The notes: generated by a model not told the origin, from the sequence alone. A stretch of DNA of 52,973 nucleotides from Podaxis mareebaensis (GCA_018524725.1 JAEUWP010000155.1:1-52973), one strand, 5' to 3'. Shown: positions 10,171-21,201, counted from the stretch's first letter. Translations and numbers: made by a program.

Positions 10171-10690
10171 TTCCTTTTTAGGTCCCCTGACAGGGCTCCG
10201 GTGGGTGCTTCGTGAGACATCAGTAACAATGACTCTCGTACACATGTACTGCCAAGTCAATCCGGCAGCTTGTCCACACAAATCTGGTTTCCGGCGCGCA
10301 TTTGCCTGTCCTCCTCAAATTCAAGATACCACAAATCGGGCATGGCTTTCTGTGATAAGGTGTTCAGATTCCTGACATTCTTGGAATGGTTTTCATTGAT
10401 GCAGCTCCGATACTGCTCCTCCGCTCTAAGCACAGAATAGATATATTTAACAATATTCAGCTCAAGTCTACGTAACCTGGTGAAACTTGAAGGCACAAGA
10501 ACGGCCTGGTGTCGAGAAAATAGCTTATTCGTCAAGACTGAAATAGAATGACAAGATCTAAAGTATTGATTGATACCCCAAGGCATTTCCCGGGTGGCGG
10601 CCACAGCCGCAACTCCTTTTGCACAAGATCGACAAAGTATCTTGTGCAGGACACCCTATACCGTGATCTCTAATACAATTAATAGGACCG
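10171..10690. other. Interval downstream of the tRNA and the NACHT gene
   Basis: Two overlapping minus-strand open frames (10257-10604 and 10558-10812) cover this stretch. Neither has a motif I recognise, and the NACHT gene above closes with a good stop at 10691. They could be 3' UTR or further alternative exons of the NACHT gene. I do not call a gene. Confidence 0.4.
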
Positions 10691-12668
10691 TTAGCGCCTG
10701 AATAAGGATCTGAATATAGAAGGATATGGAGAAAGGCTCCAAAAGCCGGAGGTCTCTGAACAAATAATCTTATTCTTCCTATGCCCAAGCACGTATATCC
10801 CATCTGGGCCAATAGGTGCCTGCTTCCACAGCCTTAAGCGCAGGGTGTCACCCAACCGGACAACCTTATCGCGGAATTCCATGGGAATCTGCGATCATAA
10901 TGTCAACAGGACGTACAAGAGATACATGGACATGTTAGCTTACATTTTCTCTGAGTCTTTCTGGAGAAAAGTTAGCGCCATCAAGAGCCAGGTGGCTCAT
11001 TAGGCGAAGGATCATGGGGAACTGGAAGTCGACAAGTGTTGCAGCTGTCGAGGAGTCCAGTGGGCGGTTCGCCTGGCAAAGCAGAAAGAACTGTTCCAGC
11101 ACCAATTTGTAAAGAATAATTTCGTTGACAGCTGGGTTAGGCCATGTGATGTCGATGCAAATTGACCCAGCTGAAAGCCCCAGGAAGTCAGTCAATGAGT
11201 GTAAACCTGTAATAATCCCTACATACCCATGCTCCGAGAGTGTACATCCTTTAGACGCTCCAACAGTTCCATTCGAGTGGCGTCCAGGCAACGAGAATAG
11301 AGGCAGAACTCCCCAGATCGCTCCGGATCTTGTATAAAGTCCATGAATGATGCGTGATGGAACGTTATATTTGGATCAGGCACGGGTTCCAATTTTAGCA
11401 CCGAGGGGAGATAGCTGAGGGCATTTCGAACCTGTGCTTCGGACAAGCCAAGAATGTTAGCATATACACACATGAGAAATTGCATATCTCCGACGCTCCT
11501 GAGCAGCAGGATTTTCTGGATCACCTCGAGGATTTTTGAGGGGACACCAGCCAAGATAAAGGCATAAAACAGGTCCAGCTCCGCCAACGGATGGCCTGAG
11601 CTGGTCTTTCTCTTGCCAGGCTCGGCAAGCGCAAGAACGGCACGCAACTGGTCGTCGGGACAAAGCGAGTTCCGTTCTCCAACAAATCGAATGATTGTGG
11701 CTGCGTAGATGAAAAGGCCCGCAGAGAGCCTGACCAGTTTTTCTATGTCTCGTTCGGATGGCCACGAAGTCGACAGACCACTCCGCTTCTGAATTTTCCT
11801 GAACTCTCTCGTGAGGTAGCAAAAAATCTCGTGATCGATCTCCCGGGACACTGGCAGCTCGACGTTCAAGGATGATGGGAATACACCATCTGACTTGAAG
11901 GACGCCACGATGTGGGGCTCGGGGCGACTGAAGAAAGCCCACCGAAATGGAGTAGCTCCTTCCCGAACAGATGCTGCGATGACTTCGACTAGATCGCATT
12001 GGGCATCTATTCCTTCGCACTCATCGAGACCGTCAATGATGATGATCCTCTCTTCCATGGCTTCCCCTCGCGCCTGAAGTTCTTGCAATGGTTTAGTAAA
12101 GAATTCTTGGAATTGTTCCCGTCTCGACTTCTTGGGGAGAGTTGGATCATCGAGTATACGTCTATTGAGGATGTCGCAGTAGGAAGGGAATTTTGTGGCA
12201 ACCTGGTAGGAGAGTGAGGTGAATAGCTTGTTTGGGTCGTCCTTTTTATTGAGACGGGAAAAGAAGAGTGCAGCCCCCAGGATATTCTGGTCAGCCATGT
12301 GTTCTGCACAGGATTGCGCCACAGCCGATTTCCCAGCTCCAGCAGGCCCATGCAGCCAGAGAATGTGCTGAGGATGATGCTGGGTATCGAGTCCCCAGCT
12401 GGTGATCTTTTTAATATAGTTCTCGCGGGTTCCGGGATGACATCGAGGCGGAGGGTCTCGAGTGGAGGAATCATGAAATGCATCTGGCATAGATTCCTGC
12501 AAGAGCAATTGGAGACCTTTACCATATTTCATACATCAGTGACAATAACACCATACGGAATAGCACAACAATACCTTGTTTTGTTGTCAATGTAGAGAAA
12601 TTACCGTGAAACTGTGGTTTGTTGAAGACAAAATTGTGAGCGCCTTGCAGAATACCGCCGCTGGTCAT
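10691..12668 (-). CDS. NACHT-domain NTPase, NLR-like (602 aa, 4 exons)
   Basis: A STAND-type NTPase of the kind that is very abundant in agaricomycetes and linked in other fungi to non-self recognition. Exons (ascending): 10691-10888, 10944-11170, 11227-12516, 12575-12668, with consistent phases. The N-terminus is a short exon starting MTSGGILQGAHNFVFNKPQF, followed by the linker GLQLLLQESMPDAFHDSS and the usual CHPGTR motif. The P-loop GPAGAGKSAVAQ is at about residues 88-99 and the Walker B stretch IIIIDGLDE near residue 190, followed by FFSRPEPHI. No WD40, TPR or ankyrin repeats follow, so the C-terminus is short for an NLR. Two decayed copies of its 5' end are found elsewhere in this window. 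Confidence 0.88.
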
Positions 12669-13315
12669 GATAGTAGTTCACAATCCACTGTGTGGATAGC
12701 AGCAGCTTTTATATCGCCTCAAGAACTAGCGTGCCAAGATAAGAGGCGGTGAGCGTGAGGACTGGCTAAGTAAACACGCCCCCGGTAAAGTTGCATCTAC
12801 GTAGTTCTTTATCGGATTGTAGTGTCTAGTGGCTGTGGCGCCGTGCAATTGGGGGGGGGAGGAATCACCCATTGCTAGATAAAAATACGGAGCAATGAAA
12901 ACATTCTGGTAGGGGTGGCCAACAAGAACACGTCAGGAATAGAGAAAGAAAGAAGATGGAATGAGTAAAGATCTGAGATGTTAGTTCCGCGGGTTGATCT
13001 CGACGCCGTTTCAATCGCTCAGCCATAGTGTGATAGTTCCTACATGCCTTGGGGGCCATCGGATTTGCCAAACCTGGGCGGGTCCACGTTTTCACGAGGT
13101 TCAGATATTACGGATGGCATACACGTAAACAGCACTTCAATCTTCATCGGAACATCGTCCCAAATTTGCGGATAATCGTATCATTCATGCATAATGCTTT
13201 TGGGGAGGTACTGCGGGGCATAGCATAGGGTAGAAGGGCGTGCATACATCGCTAGCATGCGGTGGAGGGATGACAACAAGAGCAAAAGACCGGGGAGTGG
13301 CGTACAACTATGGAT
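12669..13315. other. Intergenic region between the NACHT gene and eL31
   Basis: Presumably this holds the NACHT promoter and the 3' region of the eL31 gene. A G8 run lies near 12851. I see no gene. Confidence 0.6.
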
Positions 13316-13916
13316 TTACTCCGCATCAACAACCGTTGTTTGGAGGCCCTTCACGAAAAATCGTAAGTTCTTCGCTTGGAATGCAAAGGCGATTCCCGCT
13401 CACCTTGAATGATGTTACAGGAACGTGAGAGACGTAGGTGTAAAGCTTCTCCTTGGCGTTCTCATCGTCATTGCGTTTCCCTATATTCTCATTAGCAACT
13501 CGTTATCTATTCCGCCCACAACTAATCCCACTCACGCTCAAGCTTGACACGCAGCCGGTGCGGAACGGACTTGATACCCTGCGCCCAAACAGCCTGGTTA
13601 AGCTTGGGGTCGAGACGGACATCCGAGGTACCCATGGCCTTCTGGGCAAACTCAATGACGGATTTCACTGCCCAAGGGGCGCGCTTTTTGAAGGAGCGGC
13701 CATGCACACGCTTGTGCAGGTGGATGGTGTACTCGCGTGTTACGACGTCTTGGAGCGCAGAGCGGGTCTTGCCGCCGGTCTGGGTTTGAGGCGGACGAAT
13801 TAGATCGGGAATGTGAGAACGTCTATGAGGGTAGTACCTTTTTCTTGGTGCTTGCGGGGGCCTACATAACGCTGTTAATGATCTGTACTGGAACGCATAT
13901 CATAGCGACGCACCAT
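13316..13916 (-). CDS. RPL31: 60S ribosomal protein eL31 (126 aa, 5 coding exons)
   Basis: A component of the large cytoplasmic ribosomal subunit near the peptide exit tunnel. Coding exons (ascending): 13316-13348, 13404-13480, 13536-13779, 13838-13861, 13914-13916; total 127 codons including the stop. The first coding exon is only the ATG, a pattern common in fungal ribosomal protein genes. Blocks: [88 protein letters not shown] and the end [10 protein letters not shown]. All introns are 52-58 nt. Length matches the family (about 125 aa). Confidence 0.95.
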
Positions 13917-14369
13917 GTCTTGCGGATGTCGGTGTCGATGAGCAAAGGGCAAACAGTCTGCTGGATCAATGGGTTATTTGGCCAATCGTGTTGTGTAAAC
14001 AAAACAAAGTTCGGTGGCTTCACAGTTGGCCGGCAGTACCCGACATTTACATATGCGTGGGAGTATGTATCATTTACGGAAGTTGTCGACCACAATGCTA
14101 AGCTGCCTAAACGGGAAGTTAGTTTGTTGGCTGATTGTGGTTGACGGCCTTTGTGCTTGTAATGCACATTGCTTTATCCTATTGTCCTTGTACTCTTGAT
14201 TGGTCCTTTGACCACCCGTGTTGGCGGTCAGATTCCCATTCTTTTCCGCGTGGCAGACGCCCGAAAGGTACCATTGCCAGGGAAATGAAATCTTCCCTGC
14301 AGTGTTTCTCTCCGAACACGGGAATGTCCCGGGCCTTTAGAGTGCCTTAAATGTCCCACCTCTCCAGTC

Positions 14370-14377
14370 TATATAAG
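14370..14377 (+). promoter_or_regulatory. TATA box of the CFEM gene
   Basis: TATATAAG lies about 120 bp upstream of the CFEM start codon within a CT-rich promoter, the layout typical of strongly expressed fungal genes. The pyrimidine-rich stretch between the box and the ATG fits a transcription start region. Confidence 0.6.
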
Positions 14378-14495
14378 CCAGACTACCACCGTTCCACGTT
14401 CCCCCAGCTTCGGCTTTCGCACCTCAGCAGCTTACTCAAGCACTCCACTCTCTTCACTACACGTCCTCTCGACAACACCATCTCTTTAGTCCACC

Positions 14496-15049
14496 ATGCG
14501 TTTCTCTGTCGCCGTTGCTGTTGCTGCACTCGCCTCCTTCGTCTCTGCCAGCCATGTCGCTCGCCAAGCCGGTCTCCCCAGTAAGTCTGTTTGATGCACG
14601 ATTATCATTCCCCTAACACTAAAATCCACAGCCTGTGCCATCGAGTGTATCAGCAGCGCAGACCTCGACGGCTGCCAGCCCACTGACAATGGCTGTTTGT
14701 GCCGTAGCCAAAAGTTTGTCAACTCCTCCACAGTCTGTATCGGCGAGAAATGCCAGGGTAGTGACCTTCAAGCCGCCCTTACCGCCGCCCAGCAGCTCTG
14801 CGCTGTCGTCGTACGTAGCCTCTCTTTGATCCAAGTGTAGTCCAGCGCTAACGCAAACGCGTCGCGTAACAGGGTGTCACTCTCACTTCCACCCCTTCTA
14901 ACTTCCCCACTGCCACTGCCGCTGCTGCCTCTGGTTCTGGTTCCGGTTCTGCCGCTGCTTCCACCCCTACTGGCAACGCTGCCCTCGCTAATGGTGTCAG
15001 CACTGTTGCCGGTATCGCCGCTCTTGGCTTGGCGGCCCTTGCCCTTTAA
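14496..15049 (+). CDS. CFEM-domain GPI-anchored surface protein (146 aa, 3 exons)
   Basis: A secreted, cell-surface protein of the fungal CFEM family, whose members bind haem or act at the wall. Exons 14496-14580, 14632-14810, 14873-15049. Residues 1-19 form a signal peptide (MRFSVAVAVAALASFVSAS). The CFEM core follows with eight cysteines in the expected order: TCAIEC, DGCQPTDNGCLC, VCIGEKC and QQLCAVV. Then comes a Ser/Thr/Ala/Gly-rich stalk and a hydrophobic C-terminal tail (VAGIAALGLAALAL) preceded by small residues (NAALANG), which fits a GPI addition signal. The TATA box and CT-rich leader suggest strong expression. Ligand unknown. Confidence 0.9.
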
Positions 15050-16603
15050 GCATCCAAAATGCCCTGCGTTCGTGCTCTGCTCAAGTCAGACGCGTACCTA
15101 TACACCGTTCTCACCTCATACCCCCTTTGCTCTCTTCATACTTCTGCATTGTAAATTCTAGACTACATCGCTGGGTTGTAAAGGTGGTTTTCGACTTCTG
15201 GGGGCCTAATATTTATTCACATCACTCGTGCGCTGGAACCTAGTGTAGACATAAGAAATAGTAACCAATGGATGAAAATCGCATAACCAAACTCGAACCA
15301 TATCTGTTAGTCCAGACATTGAACATGTGTGGATGCAGCCTGTGACAGCAGGTGACAGCTGGCATTTCGTTCCTTCGCATTTGAATTTGGTACCGCATGC
15401 GATAACGGGAAACCTGAGGTTCGAATTTCCCGAATCAGGTCCGACCCCAGCATTTCTTGATCATCTCCCTGCTCGACCGCATCTCCATTCTCACCGTTGC
15501 CATACTCTGGGACCCTCACTTCCATTTCTTTCCTCCATACCACCACCAAGCGAAGGCGCCCAGAGTCAATTAGCAGAATATCTGGTGATGGACGCACTGG
15601 GTCTTCAACAATATATCATATCTCATCTATCACGGAGTCGACCCACAACGAAATTGACAATCATAAGACAAACTTATCACTCAACGAACGTAGCGCGCTG
15701 ACATCGTGCCTGCCATACAGAGTAAGCCTCTCACCTTCTTGCCAATTCGAGGTATAGTGGTTCTCCCCGTGTCTCACCATCATCAGTAGCAGTTCGATCG
15801 TACACGCGGGGTTGCTCGACTGCAATAGCTTCTCGACTTCTCAAGACACCGCTATCAGCCGCTATCGTTCCGACCATAAAAATATCCAGGAATGTGATCT
15901 AATTCAGGTCGGGATTTTTTGTAATACACGGCTACACCGATTTCCTGACACGTCCCTGCGCGGATGTATGAAAGCAATGAGGTGGTTTAGAAGCTCGGAA
16001 AAAGCATACTGGCGGTCGGTAGCACTACACTGGCCAATGGCTCACGCGCATATAGTATGTCTATGTGAGTAGTGTATGCCATTGCTCCAATTATACTCTA
16101 AATGCCTTGTTCCACTCGTGTCAACGGCTTGATCCACCTAAGCGCCATGACGCACATGATAGATGTACTTATACCCGCTTGTGTCCAAGTCTCCGATCCA
16201 ACAGCTGCCGGGATCATGGGACCTTCTAACACACAAATCAATCTGGTGCGGCGTTGATCCCTAAGATTCATCAGACACTCCATACATCTCCATAACATCA
16301 AAAAGCAATGTATCCGAAACCGTCAGGAAATTCACTGCATCTGCAGACATCCCCTACACTTACCACTATGTAAGATCCTTTCCACTACACTGGCGTTGAT
16401 CCCCAAGATGTAGCCATGCCATATAGACTAACGTTCCCAAGCTACGATAGAAGGGTCAAGCCCATTGAAGGGAGCTGAAATCTCGGTCACCACCCAAACT
16501 CAAACATTCAACGCAACTCGCTTCCGACCTCCTCTCAGTCGCCTACTACCATGAACCCAATGACGGCAACACCGCTGACAACTTGTAGGGTTTGTTGCGG
16601 TCT
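15050..16603. other. Intergenic, no supported gene
   Basis: Short open frames occur on both strands (for example 15307-15597 minus and 15327-15701 plus, which overlap), but none shows a domain, a signal peptide or a convincing chain of splice sites. A small perfect stem ACCTGA/TCAGGT surrounds a TTCGAA loop near 15412-15440. Confidence 0.5.
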
Positions 16604-17462
16604 TCACACCCGGACTGGACGAAGTTTAAATCTCTGGGTTACCCTCGGTATGCCCTCCCGCGCCATCTTCACAGGTTCCACAAACACCTGTAAACCGTCC
16701 TTTAGCTTTGCCAAGAACCGAATGCCCGCTCCCGGATCTAGAACGCCGATTCACCTGTTGATCATGGGGACCCTCCATCGTCCATACTTTCTTCGTGCCC
16801 GAGCCTGGGAGTTTAATCTGTGCAGCGACCACACAACATGATGCGACATTTAGTCCAACTGAACGTGATCAGCCGAGGAAAGGACGCACGATCCATTCGT
16901 GGTTTCCGATAAGCTCCAACTCAAACGGTGTGGCTTCTTTCTCAGCGATGAGTATCGTCGTATTCTGCCCAAGCAGGCTTTGGATGAGTAACCCACGGAC
17001 CAGAAAGGGGATACGGTAAGTATAGCACGTACGTGTGTCTCCTGATAGGCTTGAACGAACATCTTTATCACCTTGTTCTCGAACGTATACACTGGTGTAG
17101 CGTCGTGACCCACGCGTTTATCGACGCGCCACTATATCCCAACCCAACATTTGATCAGTCAAGCACTCAAGGGAACGAAGGATAGCCATAAGTGACTCGT
17201 ACAGTCGTATAGTCTTTCTCGTGAGAGCCACGTGGTAATAGAATCGAGTTGGTTGGGATGAATAAGGGTAATCCTTGTTGCCGGGCCTCGACGTTTTTCC
17301 CGGAAGCGACGTTCTGTATGCGATAGAACCCACTTTCAAGGGCCTGTGAACGTCGACTTGCTCAGCCAAAGTTCCATGGCGGCTCCAGAAGGGAGGATAG
17401 GGGCGTACGGATATATGGGTGATAACCCCGAAGAGGAGGATAAGTCGTAACATTATCGTCAT
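16604..17462 (-). CDS. Secreted beta-trefoil-like protein (177 aa, 6 exons)
   Basis: Exons (ascending): 16604-16705, 16755-16817, 16890-16964, 17033-17131, 17203-17343, 17409-17462; every exon length is a multiple of three and all introns are phase 0. Exon 1 encodes only a signal peptide (MTIMLRLILLFGVITHIS). The mature part starts ALESGFYRIQNVASGKNVEA and shows a threefold pattern of strands closing with TTWRV, FELELIGNHEW and FKLRPV, which is how ricin-B-type lectins and the mushroom beta-trefoil protease inhibitors look. I cannot tell lectin from inhibitor: no clear QxW triplet is seen. Assignment rests on the pattern, not on a close homologue I remember. Confidence 0.7.
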
Positions 17463-17889
17463 ATCTGTGACAGAAAGGCAACCAAGCAAGTCAACAAGTC
17501 AACAGGTCTCACAGTAGCGATGTGAGAAAGAAAGAGGGAAGAAAGCCCACGAACACGGGCAGACCCTCGAAGTACAGCCTAAGTATAAATTTGGGAGCAA
17601 GATTAGTTTGTCCCCTAAACAACCGTTGAGGAAGACAATAACGACGACTGGCATACGTAAGTCCCACTAGGATCAGAACAGTAGCGCCGTAGCGATTCTG
17701 AGGCATGACAATGCGGCGTCTACTCAACCTTGCCATTTGAGGTTAAGCTCGGCCATTGAGAGCCAACTTCTTATCCACATCCGCAGAAGATTGCCTTTCG
17801 AAGACGCGACCTTCCACACAAGGACTACAAGCATCTAATTGGGAGTCAACCATATTTATACTTGTACCATATCTGTGAACAGAAATACA
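17463..17889. other. Intergenic, probable promoter of the beta-trefoil gene
   Basis: A minus-strand open frame (17509-17736) is Arg-rich and hydrophobic at its end and looks like chance. No gene supported. Confidence 0.5.
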
Positions 17890-18611
17890 TCACAAGTGAT
17901 AAGGAGGTGGGTTGTTCATAACTCTCGACCCCAATTCCATGTCCAAGTCGTCGAAGACGGCCCTGGTATCATCGACCCGCTGGATAGTGGGGACAGTCTC
18001 ACCCGATGGGGAGGCTTGATGCTGGGAGGATCGTAAGGTAGCCAGAATAACCGCCACACTCTCCTTCAATACCCCAATCTCCTCTTCGATACGTTTCGTA
18101 TCTCCACTTTCCCCTGTTTTTCGTCCCTGTGTACGCGAATCTCCTGCATAGCATAACAGTCAGACTGGGGCTGTTACAGTCGAAATAAGCCGTTGGCTAT
18201 CCATCCATACCCAAATCAATGGCGGGGACTGCATCATCACGTTGTACGGCTCCCGATTCGATATCAGGTTGGTATGGTTGTAGGGTGCATTTAACCTTTC
18301 GATGTCGACGTCTCCAGATGAAATAGATGACCGCGAGAATGATGATGATTGCTGGGACGACCGCTACAGGGATAATGATCTTTTCTACGAGATCAGTATG
18401 ACTATCTAGTTACCTCGTCGGTAACAGTGGTGTGACCACCCGCAGGAACACTAGTTGCGGTACCATCGAGTATAGCTTGAGTGAAATCTGTCGCAGTACC
18501 ATCGGGTATAGCTTGAGTGACATCTCCGGCACTGCTGTCGAGACGCGCGAGGAGGGGTAAGGCCTTTGCTAGGACGCTAAAAGTGATATCGGAGGTAGTC
18601 CGAGCGTCCAT
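17890..18611 (-). CDS. Single-pass membrane protein (199 aa, 3 exons)
   Basis: Exons (ascending): 17890-18143, 18211-18384, 18440-18611, total 200 codons with the stop. The N-terminal part is Thr/Ala/Asp-rich with a small internal duplication (VTQAIPDGTAT and FTQAILDGTAT). One strong transmembrane segment (VVPAIIIILAVIYFIW) is followed by a basic stop-transfer RRRHRKVK. The cytosolic tail has a predicted helix (RIEEEIGVLKESVAVILATL) and ends NNPPPYHL, a PPPY-type motif that WW-domain ubiquitin ligases often bind. No signal peptide is obvious at this ATG, so a further 5' exon may be missing. The donor of intron 1 is weak (GTGGTC). Function unknown. Confidence 0.65.
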
Positions 18612-18943
18612 GAGAGCAGAGGTCAGTTAAGCTACCAGGGAATCAATGAAGGAAATTGAAGGCTCAAGAACGTCATGCGGACTGTATTTGTAGGCTGGGG
18701 AGTAAGAGAACAGCTTTCTGCAATGCGTCGGGCAGCGTGTTGGACGGACTTTCGAGCATCTGATTCTGAGGCCGCTGCAACTACAAAGCCGACACTGCCG
18801 GTGGATACAGCGTCCTACAGAAATATAGCAATTCGATCCGTTCCTTTCCGTTCATCACCAGCTAGTGACAATCAATGAGTAGGCGTGAATTGACAGTGTT
18901 CGCGCGCAAGAAAAATCAAACGAGATACTATCATAATTATAGA

Positions 18944-19544
18944 TTACACGGTAGCCTTGCTTTTGAGGTATTCTATTGTCTGCTCAGCACTAAAACCCAA
19001 AATACGCGTCAGCATAAGCGGGAAGTGAAAAGGGGAAGCACGCACGTAGCAGGTCCTGGCAGGCCCAAAGCCTTCCCTGCCCGCACCCTCGCTCTAATGG
19101 CATCCGGAATCTGTGGGGCTGCCTTAGACTTCCAATTATGCTTCTTGTTGTTGCTTTGTGCCTTGTCCCGGATCATCAGGCGTAGCCGCATACCCTCATG
19201 TCCCAACAAGTCCGCCCGTGTCTTTTCGAGGTAATTGTCCAACCCTCCATGCTGAATAGCAAAACATCAGTCCATCACTTCTACCCGACTAATAAACCCG
19301 AGAGCCGCACCTTCTCGATAGTTCGCATGGCTCTGGTCGTGACCTTCAGCCTCAGATTGTGCCCCAGCGCTTCGGAGAAGATACGTTTCCGCTGGATATT
19401 CGGCAGCCATGTCCGACGCGTCTTGTGTTTCGAGAACGGGACGTTGTTGCCGTATTGCTTCATCTTTCCATGGAAAAGGCCATACTGTGAACGCTTGAAT
19501 GGCTGGGAGATGACCTCTGAGAACCAGGCCAGACTCGGAAACAT
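18944..19544 (-). CDS. MRPL24: Mitochondrial ribosomal protein bL28m (161 aa, 3 exons)
   Basis: A large-subunit mitoribosomal protein (yeast Mrpl24 family). Exons (ascending): 18944-18989, 19046-19251, 19311-19544. Family blocks: KRSQYGLFHGKMKQYGNNVP, FSKHKTRRTWLPNIQRKRIF, KVTTRAMRTIEK, then across the first intron HGGLDNYLEKTRADLLGHEG and MRLRLMIRDK, ending AEQTIEYLKSKATV. The start is the first ATG in frame with the family N-terminus; the leader before KRSQ is short but includes basic residues. The tRNA gene at 19656 lies just upstream in the opposite orientation. Confidence 0.93.
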
Positions 19545-19655
19545 GACTGAGCAAACTTGAAAATGTCTGATGCTAGGCCCAGCGTCTCAATGGCCTTTGT
19601 TTGGTTCCGATTGGCTGATTTGATCAGGGTGGTTGAAGTCTAACATCCTTCGTCT

Positions 19656-19727
19656 AGCAGCATGGCGCAGTGGTAGCGCGCGGGGCCCGTAACCCCGAGG
19701 TCACTCGATCGAAACGAGTTGCTGCTA
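19656..19727 (+). tRNA. Initiator-type tRNA with anticodon CGU
   Basis: A perfect 72-nt cloverleaf with the hallmarks of eukaryotic initiator tRNA-Met: an A1-U72 closing pair, A54 and A60 in the T loop (ATCGAAA), and three G-C pairs (G29-31/C39-41) at the base of the anticodon stem. The acceptor stem AGCAGCA/TGCTGCT pairs fully. The anticodon loop reads CCCGTAA, so positions 34-36 are CGT (19688-19690) where initiators have CAT, and position 33 is C. By anticodon alone it would be called Thr(CGU), but the body is initiator. A T6 run at 19732-19737 terminates Pol III. It could be a working unusual tRNA, a pseudogene or a sequence error. Confidence 0.85.
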
Positions 19728-19844
19728 TTCATTTTTTGCATATCCTTCTTATATCCACCCAAGTTTGACATAGAACATACAAATACCATCAACATCTGTA
19801 CATACACATCCACGATCTTTATCTTCACTAGGTTACAAGAGTAA

Positions 19845-20588
19845 TTACGCCTCTGGCCATGCCCTATGGATCTCAAATCCCCTAACAATCGCCCCCTTGG
19901 CATCTGCATCATCACCAATGATCGCCTTGGCCCACGACGTCTGGATCGCTTCAATAACATCCTTAGTTTCCCATTCGTGGACCGCAAGATAATTATGCTC
20001 CTTGGCAGGCCCTGGCTCGGGTACAAGGTCACTAACGCTGACGAACTTATATCTCCCTCCCCTCGTCTTCAACCGTCCCGGAATTGCATCAACTGCCTTC
20101 TGGTGCTCTTCCTCGAACCACTTGCTGAATTTCGCCTCACGTTCCTCCGGAATGGACCAGAGAACAATAAGGACATATTTTGCAGGACGACCCGGAGCAC
20201 CTTCGGGCTCGCTGATAGTGGTGTATGTGCAAATCTGACAGGTAGCAAGTTTCTGGATGAGCTCCTGTTCGTCTGGCGGCGAGTTTTGTTGCAGCTCGAT
20301 GAACTTTGGGGAGGTAGGGATATCAGCCGAGTCCATGCCATAAAGAGCAAGCCACTCTGGTTTATCTCCGTCCGTCGCTCTGTAGCGAGTAGCCGAGGTC
20401 ATTCCAGGGACTTCCAACACCTGCGGAATGTGCGTTTCGTCATACCATTCTGTTGGATTGCCGTCGTGTGAGGACTCTTGACTCCGCAGTTGAACAAGGA
20501 AGCATAACTCACCGTTGAACACGAGCGTCGGGAGACGAGGAGAGCAATGGGTCCAAACGACTAAGAAGCCTTTGGGTTTGTCGACCAT
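19845..20588 (-). CDS. Two-domain EthD/DABB-like protein (226 aa, 2 exons)
   Basis: Exons (ascending): 19845-20449 and 20513-20588. The start is MVDKPKGFLVVWTHCSPRLP, the usual opening of fungal EthD-like dimeric alpha-beta barrel proteins; the reading frame is open much further upstream, but that extension has no family features and reads through the intron. The first barrel has WYDETHIP and PGMTSATRY; the second, about 110 residues later, has PAKYVLIVLWSIP, FSKWFEEEHQ and IPGRLKTRGGRYKF and closes with HEWETKDVIEA. Members are small cytosolic enzymes or binding proteins of mostly unknown substrate. tRNA genes flank it on both sides. Confidence 0.8.
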   Translation of the reverse strand: MVDKPKGFLVVWTHCSPRLPTLVFNGELCFLVQLRSQESSHDGNPTEWYDETHIPQVLEVPGMTSATRYRATDGDKPEWLALYGMDSADIPTSPKFIELQQNSPPDEQELIQKLATCQICTYTTISEPEGAPGRPAKYVLIVLWSIPEEREAKFSKWFEEEHQKAVDAIPGRLKTRGGRYKFVSVSDLVPEPGPAKEHNYLAVHEWETKDVIEAIQTSWAKAIIGDDADAKGAIVRGFEIHRAWPEA

Positions 20589-21115
20589 AGTAGTATAGTA
20601 AGAAATCGATGGGGGCTTGACGATTGGGGATCCTAGGTGACCTTTATGTACCCCCAACTTTGTCATTTCATCGATCACCATCATTGACACCTTTATGGCA
20701 TTGGGACACTGGCCTGGCAAACGGAAATGTACGTGCATTCTGACGCGCAGGAACCTCCGTGCCGGCTTGCTGATAATGGGAATTAAAAAGACATCAATGC
20801 CGTCAAGCTGGGCCCGCGTGAATCGTGGTGGGAGTGGATTTAGCTCATGGCAGCCGCAAGGCAACACTTAGCGACTTCTTAAGTGGGTGGTCGGCGACCC
20901 AACGTGGGATAATGCGAGGTATTTGAATTGGACAAGGGTTGGGGAGGCATAGATTGGAAGAATGCCAGTGGATACCCTTCGAAGGCAAGTTAATTGGTAT
21001 GTAAGTCTGCCAAGTACTCGTGCGGGGTGAGATCCATGTTACAGCATTTATACCAGGCAAACACAGAGCCATTGTATGTAATATGGAGGTACAAAGAAAA
21101 AAAAAAAAAGAACAC
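20589..21115. other. Interval upstream of the DABB gene
   Basis: Promoter of the DABB gene and a tRNA 3' flank. The A-rich run at about 21096-21109 is the T-rich Pol III terminator of the minus-strand tRNA. No gene seen. Confidence 0.5.
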
Positions 21116-21201
21116 AGGCCCTGCCAGGATTCGAACCTGGGTTTCAAGAATTCGAGTTCGCCGATCAGAATCTTGAGTGATAACCACTACACTACAAGGC
21201 C
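21116..21201 (-). tRNA. tRNA-Gln(CUG) with a 14-nt intron
   Basis: Read on the minus strand, GGCCTTG pairs with CAGGGCC in the acceptor stem (one G-U pair), the anticodon stem CAAGA pairs with TCTTG, the loop begins TTCTGA so the anticodon is CTG, and the T arm is CCAGG-TTCGAAT-CCTGG. A 14-nt intron follows the base 3' of the anticodon. A long T run downstream on the same strand terminates transcription. Confidence 0.88.

Noticed and set aside
13453..13803. Plus-strand 116-aa frame over the eL31 gene
   Set aside because: Shadow of the ribosomal protein gene on the minus strand, which has complete family identity and splice sites.
15405..15445. TTCGAA loop with flanking stem resembling a tRNA T arm
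   Set aside because: No acceptor, D or anticodon stem can be built around it.
17509..17736. 75-aa minus-strand frame with a hydrophobic C-terminus
   Set aside because: No homology, no start context or splice partner; lies in the promoter of the beta-trefoil gene.
20589..20867. Upstream extension of the DABB gene to a 340-aa frame
   Set aside because: The extension has no family features, and the long frame reads through a clear 63-nt intron; the family start MVDKPKGF lies at 20588.
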